Shown: positions 1-7,067 of the stretch, one piece after another
How the letters are laid out: each line of letters begins with the position of its first letter
How positions within the stretch are numbered: the first letter of the stretch is position 1
NCBI GenBank assembly: GCA_002435835.1
Contig: DIVM01000063.1
Span: 1-13,234 of the forward strand
Source of the DNA: Firmicutes bacterium UBA6132
Lineage (GTDB): Bacteria > Bacillota_A > Clostridia > Tissierellales > Sedimentibacteraceae
Reading direction: 5' to 3'
DNA: 13,234 nt
Notes under the pieces: model-generated
What the model was told of the DNA's origin: nothing
Database searches by the model: none
What the model saw: the letters and a program-made list of their open reading frames with translations, nothing else
Made by a program: the position numbers and the translations under genes

Positions 1-39
1 GCAGGATGATAAATTATAATTCAAGCTATACTGTAGCCC

Positions 40-68
40 TTGACTCAAATTAAATTAGGATATATAAT
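40..68 (+). promoter_or_regulatory. Sigma-A promoter of the SLH gene
   Basis: TTGACT at 40-45 (5 of 6 to the -35 consensus) is followed by exactly 17 bp and a perfect TATAAT at 63-68. Transcription would begin near 75, about 45 nt before the ATG at 120. It is one of the best housekeeping promoters in the window, although the gene behind it is broken. Confidence 0.8.
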
Positions 69-119
69 GTATAATTGGAAAACATTACAATAAAACAATA
101 GCATTTGAGGGAGAATGTG

Positions 120-940
120 ATGAAAAAAGGATTTTTAATGTTGGTAATAATAATGGGAGTTTTATTTTCAAACCATGCAGTATTTGCAGAATCTATGACT
201 GACTATAATAAAGAAGCGGATATACTTAATACTTTAGGACTTTTCAATGGGACAAATAATGGTTATGAATTAGACCGTGTTCCAAAACGAGTTGAATCCG
301 CAGCAATGCTGGTTAGACTATTAGGGGCTGAAGAAGAAGCAAAAGAAATGAATTTCAAGCATCCATTTACTGATGTTCCTGTTTGGGCAGATACAATAGT
401 TGGATACATGTATGAAAAAGGATATACAAAAGGAATTGGTGATAATAAATTTGGTTCAGAACAAGTAACAAGTTCAAGAGATTTCTCAACATTTATGCTA
501 AGAGCATTGGGTTATTGAGATACAGATTTTAATTATCAAGATGCTTTGAATTTTGCTATTGAAAAAGGTATTATAACTTCTGATGAAGCCAAGGAGTTGC
601 AAGAAATAGAATTTAAAAGAAATGAAATGGTTCTGATATCATATCGTACACTTAAAGTACCCGTTAATAATGAAACAAAGTTATTATCAGAAAAGTTAGT
701 TGACAATAATGTAATAACTGCGCAAACTATGGCCAAAGTGGCGTATCCACCAATAATATAGAAAATATTATTGACCTTATGCTTAGCTCATTCTTTGTTA
801 ATGGTGAAAATGCTCATCGAATAAACGGTGAATTTGTTGATGGAGAACCTATTCAAATACTCTACCGAGGTTGTGAACAATTTACACTTCTTGATGAAAA
901 TGAAGAAGTTATAGGAATTACAATACTTGAAACAGAATAG
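120..940 (+). pseudogene. Decayed secreted S-layer-homology (SLH) protein
   Basis: The start is ATG 120, with AGGGAG at 108-113 six bases upstream; a TTG at 105 lies on the ribosome site and is unlikely. The first 24 or so residues form a signal peptide (MKKGFLMLVIIMGVLF..., likely cut after VFA). SLH-type repeats follow, with the motif FTDVPVWADTIVGYMYEKGYTKGIG then LRALGY. An in-frame TGA at 516-518 interrupts the third repeat. The same frame continues without a gap (DTDFNYQDALNFAIEKGIITSDEA...) to a TAG at 759-761. The coding sense then moves to another frame, consistent with a one-base deletion between about 707 and 758, and runs through NNIENIIDLMLSSFFVNGE to a stop at 938-940. SLH repeats normally anchor exported proteins to secondary cell-wall polymer. 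A single C-to-G change (TCA to TGA, restoring GYSDTDF) would explain the stop. With two lesions the gene is very probably dead; the 120-518 part could still make a short secreted two-repeat protein. Confidence 0.75.
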
Positions 941-953
941 AAATTAAATTAAT

Positions 954-981
954 ATAGCACCCAAGCGGGTGCTATTTCTTT
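954..981 (+). terminator. Rho-independent terminator after the SLH remnant
   Basis: A perfect 9-bp stem pairs 954-962 (ATAGCACCC) with 967-975 (GGGTGCTAT) around the tetraloop AAGC. It is followed by TTCTTTA and lies 14 bp after the stop at 940. This is a compact, GC-capped intrinsic terminator. Its position after 940 supports treating the frameshifted tail as part of the same original gene. Confidence 0.8.
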
Positions 982-1043
982 ATAAAATTAAATTTTTAAG
1001 TTATTTTATGACCTTTAATTTTTATACCCAAAATTAATAAACA

Positions 1044-1092
1044 GCCTCAAAAAATTCCTTAATTATCAAGAATAAATTGAGGCCTTTTCGAT
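1044..1092 (+). terminator. Hairpin in the convergent spacer, possible terminator
   Basis: GCCTCAA (1044-1050) pairs with TTGAGGC (1077-1083). Inside, ATTCCTT can pair with AAGAAT with one bulge, around the loop AATTATC. On the + strand CTTTTCGATTTCTTT follows, as expected of a terminator. It may back up the 954-981 terminator. The shared CTCAA/TTGAG sequence with the next hairpin suggests the two are related. Confidence 0.4.
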
Positions 1093-1108
1093 TTCTTTAA
1101 AATTATTA

Positions 1109-1140
1109 GACTATCTCAACAACTTATTTTTGAGACAGCC
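1109..1140 (-). terminator. Terminator of the symporter-amidohydrolase operon
   Basis: On the minus strand, GGCTGTCTCAA (1140 to 1130) pairs over all 11 positions with TTGAGATAGTC (1119 to 1109), using two G-U wobbles. TAATAATTTT follows. It begins 8 bp after the amidohydrolase stop codon, as expected for the operon's intrinsic terminator, although the U-run is imperfect. Confidence 0.65.
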
Positions 1141-1148
1141 CCACCTAA

Positions 1149-2546
1149 TTATATATTTGGTTTAATTTCTTTTTGTATTGGACAAATATATTCTTGTCCA
1201 TCTGTATACTCTTTAAATTCATCTTTGGCCTCTTGAAGAACATCAGGATTCTCTATAAGTTTTATAGCAGCCTTAGACATAACATCAGCTGCAAGAAGAG
1301 TTCCCTTCATCGCTAAGGAGGATTTTCCTTGAGCAACTAGCTGCCATGAGTGACCCGGAGTCCCTACTGTATAACAAGTTGCCATTATTTGAGCTGTAGG
1401 TACTACATTACTTACATCACCTACATCAGAGGAACCTGCTATTACAATATCCTTATGTTCATATGGTACTATGAAGTCACAGATAGGACTATCTAATAAT
1501 TTATTAAGGATTTCTTTTGGTTTGGATACCATTTTTAAAATCATATCCCCAGCTATATCCGTTTCACTTATTGTTTCTCTGAATTTTTTAGCATATTCTA
1601 TTTCTTCATCAGTGTACTCAGGAGCACCAACTTCTAGAAAACTATCATATAGAACTTTCTCTATTACACTATTAGAAAGTACATTTGAACAAGCCTTATC
1701 AAATATAATCTCTACTTCAGTTTCTGTCATTAATGCTGCACCTTGAGCAACTTTTACAACCCTATCATATAGCTTATTTACTTCTTTAATAGTAGAAGAT
1801 CTTATTAAATATAAAACTTCAGCATTAGCTTGTACTACATTAGGAGATACTCCTCCAGTATCCGTTATAGCATAATGAATTCTATCTGAATCTTGCATAT
1901 GCTCTCTTAAGAAATTTACTCCTACATTCATAAGTTCAACTGCATCTAGAGCACTTCTTCCTAAATGCGGACTAGCTGATGCGTGTGAGCTCTTACCTTT
2001 AAATTTAAAACATACTTGACAATTTGCAAGCAATGAGCCTGTCATTACTCCATTTACGGCAAAAGGATGCCATGTTATAGCTGCATCTAAATCATCAAAG
2101 ATTCCTTCTCTAGCCATATAAGCTTTACCAGATCCCCCCTCTTCTCCTGGACAGCCTATAATTTTAATAGTTCCACTTTGTTGTGTTTCTTTTAAATAAT
2201 CTCTTACTTTCAAAGCTGCTCCTATTGCTCCTACCCCAAGAAGATTATGTCCACATCCATGTCCATTGTTTGTGCCTTCTCTTGATTTTTTTACAGCTAT
2301 ATCTGCTTCTTGACTTAGGCCAGAAAGAGCATCATATTCCGCTAATATTCCTATAAAAGGTTTTCCGCTTCCATATGTTCCTACATATGCAGTTGGTAGA
2401 TCTGCTACTCCTTTTTCAACTTGAAATCCTTCTCCTACAAGAAGTGAAATCATTGCATTTGCTGATTTATTCTCGTGGAATCTTAGTTCTGCAAAATCCC
2501 AGATTTGTTCATTTAAGTTAGTTAATACGTTTTGATATTTCTTCAA
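1149..2546 (-). CDS. M20 family amidohydrolase, AbgB-like
   Basis: This cytoplasmic metal-dependent amidohydrolase of the M20 peptidase family (465 aa) is closest in pattern to AbgB, the p-aminobenzoyl-glutamate hydrolase subunit. Members remove acyl or aminoacyl groups from amino-acid conjugates. Visible motifs are ILAEYDALSGLSQ (67-79), the metal site GHGCGHN (95-101), GCPGEEGGSGK with the catalytic and metal glutamates (131-141), ITWHP (157-161), the SSHAS histidine in the lid domain (H188), and GTPGHSW near the C-terminus (395-401). No key residue appears missing. The start is TTG 2546: an in-frame TAG lies two codons upstream, and the next ATG (residue 32) would remove the conserved helix around WDFAELRFHE. 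AAGGGTG precedes the TTG at 6 bases. The gene overlaps the symporter gene by 29 bp, so translational coupling is likely. Substrate is unknown; AbgB itself acts on folate fragments, but here a dipeptide or N-acyl amino acid is equally possible. Confidence 0.88.
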   Translation of the reverse strand: MKKYQNVLTNLNEQIWDFAELRFHENKSANAMISLLVGEGFQVEKGVADLPTAYVGTYGSGKPFIGILAEYDALSGLSQEADIAVKKSREGTNNGHGCGHNLLGVGAIGAALKVRDYLKETQQSGTIKIIGCPGEEGGSGKAYMAREGIFDDLDAAITWHPFAVNGVMTGSLLANCQVCFKFKGKSSHASASPHLGRSALDAVELMNVGVNFLREHMQDSDRIHYAITDTGGVSPNVVQANAEVLYLIRSSTIKEVNKLYDRVVKVAQGAALMTETEVEIIFDKACSNVLSNSVIEKVLYDSFLEVGAPEYTDEEIEYAKKFRETISETDIAGDMILKMVSKPKEILNKLLDSPICDFIVPYEHKDIVIAGSSDVGDVSNVVPTAQIMATCYTVGTPGHSWQLVAQGKSSLAMKGTLLAADVMSKAAIKLIENPDVLQEAKDEFKEYTDGQEYICPIQKEIKPNI

Positions 2547-3942
2547 CTGCTACACCCTTCTCTCTAAATACTATTTTACTTGAAATTATAGCTCCTATTA
2601 AATACACAACACAAAATGCTAATGAAACCATGAACATTGCTACTGCTCCTTTGTACACAATTATGTTTAAGAGAATCGGCATAATTGCAAAGTTTAGAAC
2701 TGTTAATAATGTATATGACAACGAATAATTTCCTAATACAGGACTTTCCATTTCAGGATCACATATTCTTAGAAGTAATAATCCAGTTAAGAATACACCT
2801 GTACTCATACCAAATGCAGCTATCATATGCTCAAACCAATTATCTCTTAAAAACTTCTTACATAAGAATATGAATGGGAAGATAGTTGCAGCCATTCCTA
2901 CTACACAAGTTGTAAGAATTGGTGCCATATGTGTTAAAACCGCTTCTACAGGTAAACTTGCAATAGCAGCAACGATTGCATATTCAGTAAGTGTCCCTGA
3001 AATTTTACCTTTTATTTTACTATCAACTAAATAATCGATTTTTAGTTTCTGTATAATTCCCCAAATTGCAAACATAACAACAATTGCATAAGCCCAAATT
3101 GAAATACTGCTTAGACCTGGTATTGCAAATTTTTTAGCTAAAACTAACAATAGGTAAGCTATACCACATGCTGTAAGAATAATTGCTAAATGGAAAGCAA
3201 ATGTATCTATTGATGAAGACATCATAGTCTCTCTGCCAAGTGAACCTTGTTTCTTTATATCTTTCTCATAACCTAATTTCATGTTTTCTGGAATATCACC
3301 TGGTTTCTTAAGAATTGATGTATATCCCTTTCTAGCTGCCCAGTTAATCAAAACCATACCAAGTACAATTCCACCTATTAAACCGATTGTTGCAGTTGTA
3401 ACAGCAATTCCCTGAGAAAGTTCCCAATACGGAAGATTCAATTCTCTATACATGCTTCCTAGTAAACCAGCAGTGCCATGTCCACCAGAATAACCCATAC
3501 CTAACTCCCATCCAAATGCATCATATATCTCATATCCAGTTGCTTTAAATACAATATTAGTACCAAAACCTACAACATACTGAAGAAAAGCTACTACTCC
3601 CATTATGCAAAATAAAGGTAATATGGATTTTAATCCACCATTGCCATTACCTTCTCCGCTTTTACTTCCGCCAAGTTTTAGTCCTAAAGGTACTGAAGCA
3701 ACTATTGGAACTATTAAAATACCTGGAATTAATGAATACGTAGTAATCCATGATTGTGGTATAGGTAAGATATTTGATACTATTGGTCCTAATAACAATA
3801 ATAAAAATCCACCAATTACAGATGCTGGGATAAAAGTTTTCTGAAATAGTTTAACTTTAGCCCTAATAAAAGTACCGATTAATAAAAATACACTAAGTAA
3901 TGCCATGCTTTGAATTAATTCTGTTAATAATTGACTTGTCAT
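2518..3942 (-). CDS. GltS-like sodium/glutamate symporter family protein
   Basis: This 474-aa polytopic membrane protein of the Na+/glutamate symporter (GltS) family is longer than E. coli GltS (about 400 aa). It begins QLLTELIQSMALLSVFLLIGTFIRAKV, as in the family. It carries SGGHGTAG (152-159) in the first half and GMSTGVFLTGLLLLRICDPE (378-397) in the second, matching the pseudo-symmetric family signatures. Around ten hydrophobic segments are visible. A Gly/Asn/Ser-rich stretch (GGSKSGEGNGNGG, 91-103) forms an unusual flexible loop, and a charged loop spans about 203-240. The start is ATG 3942, five bases after a perfect AGGAGG; an earlier in-frame ATG at 3966 has no ribosome site. It is the first gene of an operon with the M20 amidohydrolase. 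The pairing suggests import of a substrate that is then hydrolysed, so the cargo may be a conjugated amino acid rather than free glutamate. Confidence 0.87.
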   Translation of the reverse strand: MTSQLLTELIQSMALLSVFLLIGTFIRAKVKLFQKTFIPASVIGGFLLLLLGPIVSNILPIPQSWITTYSLIPGILIVPIVASVPLGLKLGGSKSGEGNGNGGLKSILPLFCIMGVVAFLQYVVGFGTNIVFKATGYEIYDAFGWELGMGYSGGHGTAGLLGSMYRELNLPYWELSQGIAVTTATIGLIGGIVLGMVLINWAARKGYTSILKKPGDIPENMKLGYEKDIKKQGSLGRETMMSSSIDTFAFHLAIILTACGIAYLLLVLAKKFAIPGLSSISIWAYAIVVMFAIWGIIQKLKIDYLVDSKIKGKISGTLTEYAIVAAIASLPVEAVLTHMAPILTTCVVGMAATIFPFIFLCKKFLRDNWFEHMIAAFGMSTGVFLTGLLLLRICDPEMESPVLGNYSLSYTLLTVLNFAIMPILLNIIVYKGAVAMFMVSLAFCVVYLIGAIISSKIVFREKGVAVEEISKRIN

Positions 3943-3993
3943 TTTTAGCCTCCTATTTAAAGACACATAATTACTGCGTCTTTTATTAATTAA

Positions 3994-4022
3994 ATTTTAT
4001 CAAATTAGTTTGACTTTGTCAA
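3994..4022 (-). promoter_or_regulatory. Sigma-A promoter of the symporter-amidohydrolase operon
   Basis: On the minus strand a perfect TTGACA (4022 to 4017) is followed by 17 bp and TAAAAT (3999 to 3994, 5 of 6). The leader is about 45 nt. It contains a hairpin, AAAGAC/GTCTTT (3959-3964 with 3978-3983), just upstream of the AGGAGG of the symporter gene. Confidence 0.75.
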
Positions 4023-4038
4023 GTAATTATAGTAAATT
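4010..4038 (+). promoter_or_regulatory. Promoter of the divergent regulator gene
   Basis: TTGACT (4010-4015) is followed by 17 bp and TAAATT (4033-4038, 4 of 6). Its -35 lies in the spacer of the opposing promoter and vice versa, so the two cannot be bound at once. The two -35 boxes make the palindrome TTGAC-TTT-GTCAA (4010-4022), a natural place for a regulator to act on both directions. Confidence 0.5.
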
Positions 4039-4070
4039 AAAATTAATACGATTAGAGGAGTTTAGTTTAT

Positions 4071-5381
4071 ATGCTAAAAATATCTATTATAAGCCCTAAA
4101 ATTTCAATGTCTATTATTGATAAAATACTTAAAAAAAACGAATATTATTGTGAATTTTATACATATATTTACGAAAATTTAATTGATGTATTAGATATAT
4201 ATAATGAGTGTCATGATAAAGTGGATGGTATATTCTTTAGTGGAGAACGTGGATATATTTATCTAAACCAACAAATTGTAGACTTATCTATTCCTTGTAA
4301 ATTTATTTTCTATGACACAATACATGTCATGTCACTTTTATTAAATTTATCACTTGATAACCCAGGTCTACAATTAAATAGAGTATATACTGATTTTTTG
4401 GGGCCTTTTAATAATTACTATGGAGTTAAAAATTATATAAAAGAAGAGCACTTACCATTTTTTAATGAAACAAACTCTATTAATTATGAGGAGATGTTAA
4501 ATACAGCTCTAGAACTTTGGAATAATAATAAAATAGATTTAATGTTAACTAGATCAACTACCAACCTTAAAAAAATTGAGGAATCTAAGATACCATTTAT
4601 ACACATACTTCCTGATGAAGATATTATTGCAAATGCTATAGAAAAGGCAATAGATGAAATAAAGCTGGAGAGAGCTAAAAATTCATTTAAAGTAATTTGC
4701 TTTGTTAAACCATACTACAATTATGAACCAGATTTAAACGAAAGAGAATATGTTGAGATATCAATGCATAAGCAACTTATAGATATAAAGAAGGAACTGA
4801 ATAATAATATTAATATTTCACTTTTGTCTGGTAGATTCGAATTATTATTTTATGAAGAAGAAAAAGAACCTAATTTAAGAAAAATAAGATTTATAATTGA
4901 AGCTCTATCTAAAAATAAAGAAATTAAATTTAACATAGGAGCTGGTGTAAGCTCTGATTTTGATAATAGCAGATACTTAGCTGAAAAAGCATTGAAGGAA
5001 TCTATTAGGTACGGATTTAATGATGGATTTGCGATTTTAGATGATGAGAAGACAATAGGACCCCTTTCTCAAGTAAATACTCTAACTTATAACATCAATA
5101 ATCCAAATGTCGATTCATTTGCTAAAGATAATAATATCGATATTGGGAATATGTACAGGATTATGGGAATTTATAACGCAAATAATTATGAGGTCTTAAA
5201 TTCAGAGATTTTATCAAGGTGGCTTAATATCACTCAGAGAAGTTGTAATCGAATAATAATACAGCTATTAAAACATAATTTAATTGAAGAAATCAAATTG
5301 GAAGAAAATAAAGGAAAGGGAAGGCCTACAAAGTATTATAAATTTGTGGCTGAAAATATGGAAAAATTTAATTTATTATAA
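4071..5381 (+). CDS. Winged-helix regulator with degenerate GGDEF-like domain
   Basis: This 436-aa soluble protein lacks a signal peptide and membrane segments. Residues 1-195 form an alpha/beta sensor-like region (DGIFFSGERG at 52-61, then KIDLMLTRSTTNLKKIEESKIPFIHI) recalling the N-terminal effector regions of PrpR-type regulators. Residues about 205-335 look like a degenerate GGDEF/nucleotide-cyclase fold: KFNIGAGVSSDFDNSRYLAEKALKESIRYG, then FAIL and the tail TIGPL. No catalytic GGDEF signature is present, so it is probably a sensor and not an enzyme. Residues about 370-428 are a winged helix (LNSEILSRWLNITQRSCNRIIIQLLKHNLIEE), with a wing at KGKGRPTKYY. The start is ATG 4071, with AGAGGAG about ten bases upstream. 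It is divergent from the symporter-amidohydrolase operon, so it likely controls that operon and itself. Domain naming rests on pattern memory, not on a search. Confidence 0.7.
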   Translation: MLKISIISPKISMSIIDKILKKNEYYCEFYTYIYENLIDVLDIYNECHDKVDGIFFSGERGYIYLNQQIVDLSIPCKFIFYDTIHVMSLLLNLSLDNPGLQLNRVYTDFLGPFNNYYGVKNYIKEEHLPFFNETNSINYEEMLNTALELWNNNKIDLMLTRSTTNLKKIEESKIPFIHILPDEDIIANAIEKAIDEIKLERAKNSFKVICFVKPYYNYEPDLNEREYVEISMHKQLIDIKKELNNNINISLLSGRFELLFYEEEKEPNLRKIRFIIEALSKNKEIKFNIGAGVSSDFDNSRYLAEKALKESIRYGFNDGFAILDDEKTIGPLSQVNTLTYNINNPNVDSFAKDNNIDIGNMYRIMGIYNANNYEVLNSEILSRWLNITQRSCNRIIIQLLKHNLIEEIKLEENKGKGRPTKYYKFVAENMEKFNLL

Positions 5382-5432
5382 AATCTCGGAAATAATCAAA
5401 ATGGTTTAGGAAATATCGTATGTATTATTAAG

Positions 5433-5628
5433 TGAAGTGTCAGTTGGGTATGTATCAATCTTGTTTAATCGCCATTCTATCGGCAATTTTAATTTTTGTC
5501 GATAGAATGGTGATTAATTGTTGATAAGAATTAATTTATTTTAATATATAAACTCGTCAATAATCATGTCTGAAGCACAGCTGCTCAAGAGTCAAAGAAT
5601 AAGTTAGGTACCTATTACCGACACTTCA
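5433..5628. mobile_element. Inverted-repeat-bounded element, MITE-like or IS remnant
   Basis: TGAAGTGTC (5433-5441) recurs inverted as GACACTTCA (5620-5628). With a two-base gap the similarity continues inward: GT..T.GGTA..TA on the left against GGTAATAGGTACCTA on the right, giving imperfect terminal repeats of about 22-24 bp around 196 bp of non-coding DNA. The interior holds a very long hairpin (5465-5517). There is no transposase. No convincing target duplication is seen at the ends, so exact boundaries are uncertain. The right end stops 8 bp short of the stop codon of the dehydrogenase fragment. It could be a non-autonomous element, an internally deleted insertion sequence, or simply a terminator region with coincident repeats. 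Confidence 0.45.
5465..5517. repeat. Long hairpin with 22-bp stem
   Basis: Bases 5465-5486 (TTAATCGCCATTCTATCGGC plus AA) pair with 5496-5517 over all 22 positions, allowing two G-U pairs, around the loop TTTTAATTT. It lies 84 bp after the regulator stop. No clean U-run follows on either strand, so a role as transcription terminator for the regulator is possible but not typical. The stem could instead be internal structure of the surrounding inverted-repeat element. Confidence 0.7.
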
Positions 5629-5636
5629 GTAGTTTT

Positions 5637-6269
5637 CTACATAAATTCTTTTTTTCTGTATTTGATTCCTAATAATTCTTCGTAAACGCAAATCATAGCG
5701 CCTTTGTATTCTTCACCATAGCCTTTATTAAGTGCCATTTTATAAATTGAATTAGTTGCATCTAATACTGGTATTGGAATTGCTCTTTGTTGTGCTATTT
5801 CAACTGCACTTACTATATCTTTATAAGCAGCATTCATAGTGAAGCCGTATGAGAAATCGCCCTCTAACATTTTAGGAATGAAGAACTCTGATGCGTTGCT
5901 TCTTGCAGTTCCACTGTTTACTACTTTACCAATTTGTTCTGGTTCTAATCCTAATTTTACAGCCATAGGTAATAATTCTGCAATAGCTGATATGTTAACA
6001 TCATAGATACAGTTGTTTATCATTTTTGTTAATTGACCATTACCGTTTTTACCCATGTATACTACATTATTACCCATAAAATCTAAAAGAGGTTTAATTT
6101 TATTGAATACTTCTTCGTTACCGCCAACCATAATAGCTAAAGTGCCATCATCTGCTTTAGATTGTCTTCCCGAAATAGGAGCATCCATATAATATACATC
6201 TTTTGCTTCTACTTTCTCTGCTATCTTTAATGTTGCAAGATAATTTAAAGTACTGCAGTCAACTATAAT
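5637..6269 (-). pseudogene. 3-hydroxyisobutyrate dehydrogenase family, C-terminal fragment
   Basis: The reading frame is open from 6269 down to the TAG at 5637 and encodes the latter two thirds of a beta-hydroxyacid dehydrogenase (3-hydroxyisobutyrate / tartronate semialdehyde reductase family). Recognisable parts are VDCSTLNYLATLKIAEKV, the substrate-binding motif DAPISGRQSKADDGTLAIMVGG, and YMGKNGNGQLTKMINN, which carries the catalytic lysine and the Asn pair. About 90 residues are missing at the N-terminus, including the GxGxxG Rossmann fold that binds NAD(P); a stop (6270-6272) lies immediately upstream of the frame. An internal ATG at 6188 exists but would give a 183-aa protein with no cofactor site. 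The missing half is not elsewhere in the window. This is most likely a 5'-deleted relic, perhaps of the operon upstream or of a rearrangement involving the adjacent inverted-repeat element. Confidence 0.8.
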
Positions 6270-6442
6270 TTAAAATATTTAATGCTATAATTCTTGCTAA
6301 GGAGAGTGATAATTACATCTCTTACCAGAATTAAAACTAAAGGCAGTGCTTTGCATCATTGCTAATAGTATTTTGTTTAAAAAATCCCTATGAAAACTGC
6401 TTCGGTATTAACTCAACAAACTTCAAATAACAAATTAATAAC
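6270..6442. other. Gene-free spacer between DUF3841 and the dehydrogenase relic
   Basis: No open frame of meaningful length is seen on either strand, and I could not find the missing dehydrogenase N-terminus here. A weak imperfect hairpin (GGCAGTG...CATTGCT, 6342-6361) is present, but there is no clear terminator for the upstream operon. It may be scar DNA left by the deletion that removed the front of the dehydrogenase gene. Confidence 0.5.
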
Positions 6443-7039
6443 TTAATTTTCATAATATAATATGTCTTTAATATTTTCTTCCCTTATTTCCCAAATATTC
6501 GCTTGGATTCTGAATATGTCCCACTGATCCGTTTCAAATACTCTCATCCAACTGTCCATAACCTTTTTCCTTTCGGTAGGATAAAAGTGAGCTGTTTTCT
6601 TATCAATAAACGAAAAAGAATTTTTTATACCCTTTCTTTTCAAATCTTTTTCATATTCTTCCGCATCCTTTTTATCTTTTGGTATATAAAGATGATTTAA
6701 AACATAGTCCCATTTCATACTGTCAAAATAAATTATTTCAGATCTATCAACTTCAAGAACATATACTACCTCGCCTTCAATAGGTCTTAGCATGTATTCT
6801 TCACTTATTGAGCACCATACTGGGAATTCAACACCTTCAGGCTTAGGTACAATTTTATCCGCAGAATTAACAAACCATTTGTACAAATCAATAACATAGT
6901 CAGCAATAAGTTCAAACTTTTCTTCTAAATGCTCTTTATTGATCCTTATTACTCCGTTGTTTTTCAAATCATCCAAACTTTTAATATTCTGCCTTGTCCA
7001 AAGAGTTACTTTACCTGTTAAATCCTGCGATTTCATCAT
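6443..7039 (-). CDS. DUF3841 domain protein of unknown function
   Basis: This soluble protein has 198 aa, no signal peptide and no membrane segment. Its pattern fits DUF3841: VTLWTRQ near the N-terminus (11-17), a conserved centre with FPVWCSIS and EYMLRPIEGEVVYVLEVDRSEIIYFDSMKWDYVLNHLYIP, and a charged helical part rich in Lys/Glu. No catalytic motif is recognised and the family has no established function that I know of. The start is ATG 7039, five bases after GAGAGGT; the second ATG at 7036 is also possible. It sits 28 bp after the proline racemase gene on the same strand, so it is probably the last intact gene of the TRAP operon. That context hints at an accessory role in metabolism or regulation of the same substrate, but this is inference only. 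Confidence 0.75.
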   Translation of the reverse strand: MMKSQDLTGKVTLWTRQNIKSLDDLKNNGVIRINKEHLEEKFELIADYVIDLYKWFVNSADKIVPKPEGVEFPVWCSISEEYMLRPIEGEVVYVLEVDRSEIIYFDSMKWDYVLNHLYIPKDKKDAEEYEKDLKRKGIKNSFSFIDKKTAHFYPTERKKVMDSWMRVFETDQWDIFRIQANIWEIREENIKDILYYEN

Positions 7040-7067
7040 AATCTACCTCTCGATTTAAAATATTTTA

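Noticed and set aside
105..119. TTG 105 or GTG 117 as SLH start
   Set aside because: TTG 105 overlaps the ribosome site, and GTG 117 is too close to it. ATG 120 has ideal spacing and begins a normal signal peptide.
1471..1746. 91-aa plus-strand reading frame opposite the M20 gene
   Set aside because: It is antisense to well-conserved M20 motifs and has no ribosome site or recognisable domain.
3943..3966. Earlier ATG (3966) for the symporter
   Set aside because: It adds eight residues that run across the AGGAGG of the ATG at 3942 and has no ribosome site of its own.
6342..6354. Sigma-54-like sequence GGCAGTGCTTTGC on the + strand
   Set aside because: GG and GC are nine rather than ten bases apart, and only the 3' end of a convergent gene lies downstream.
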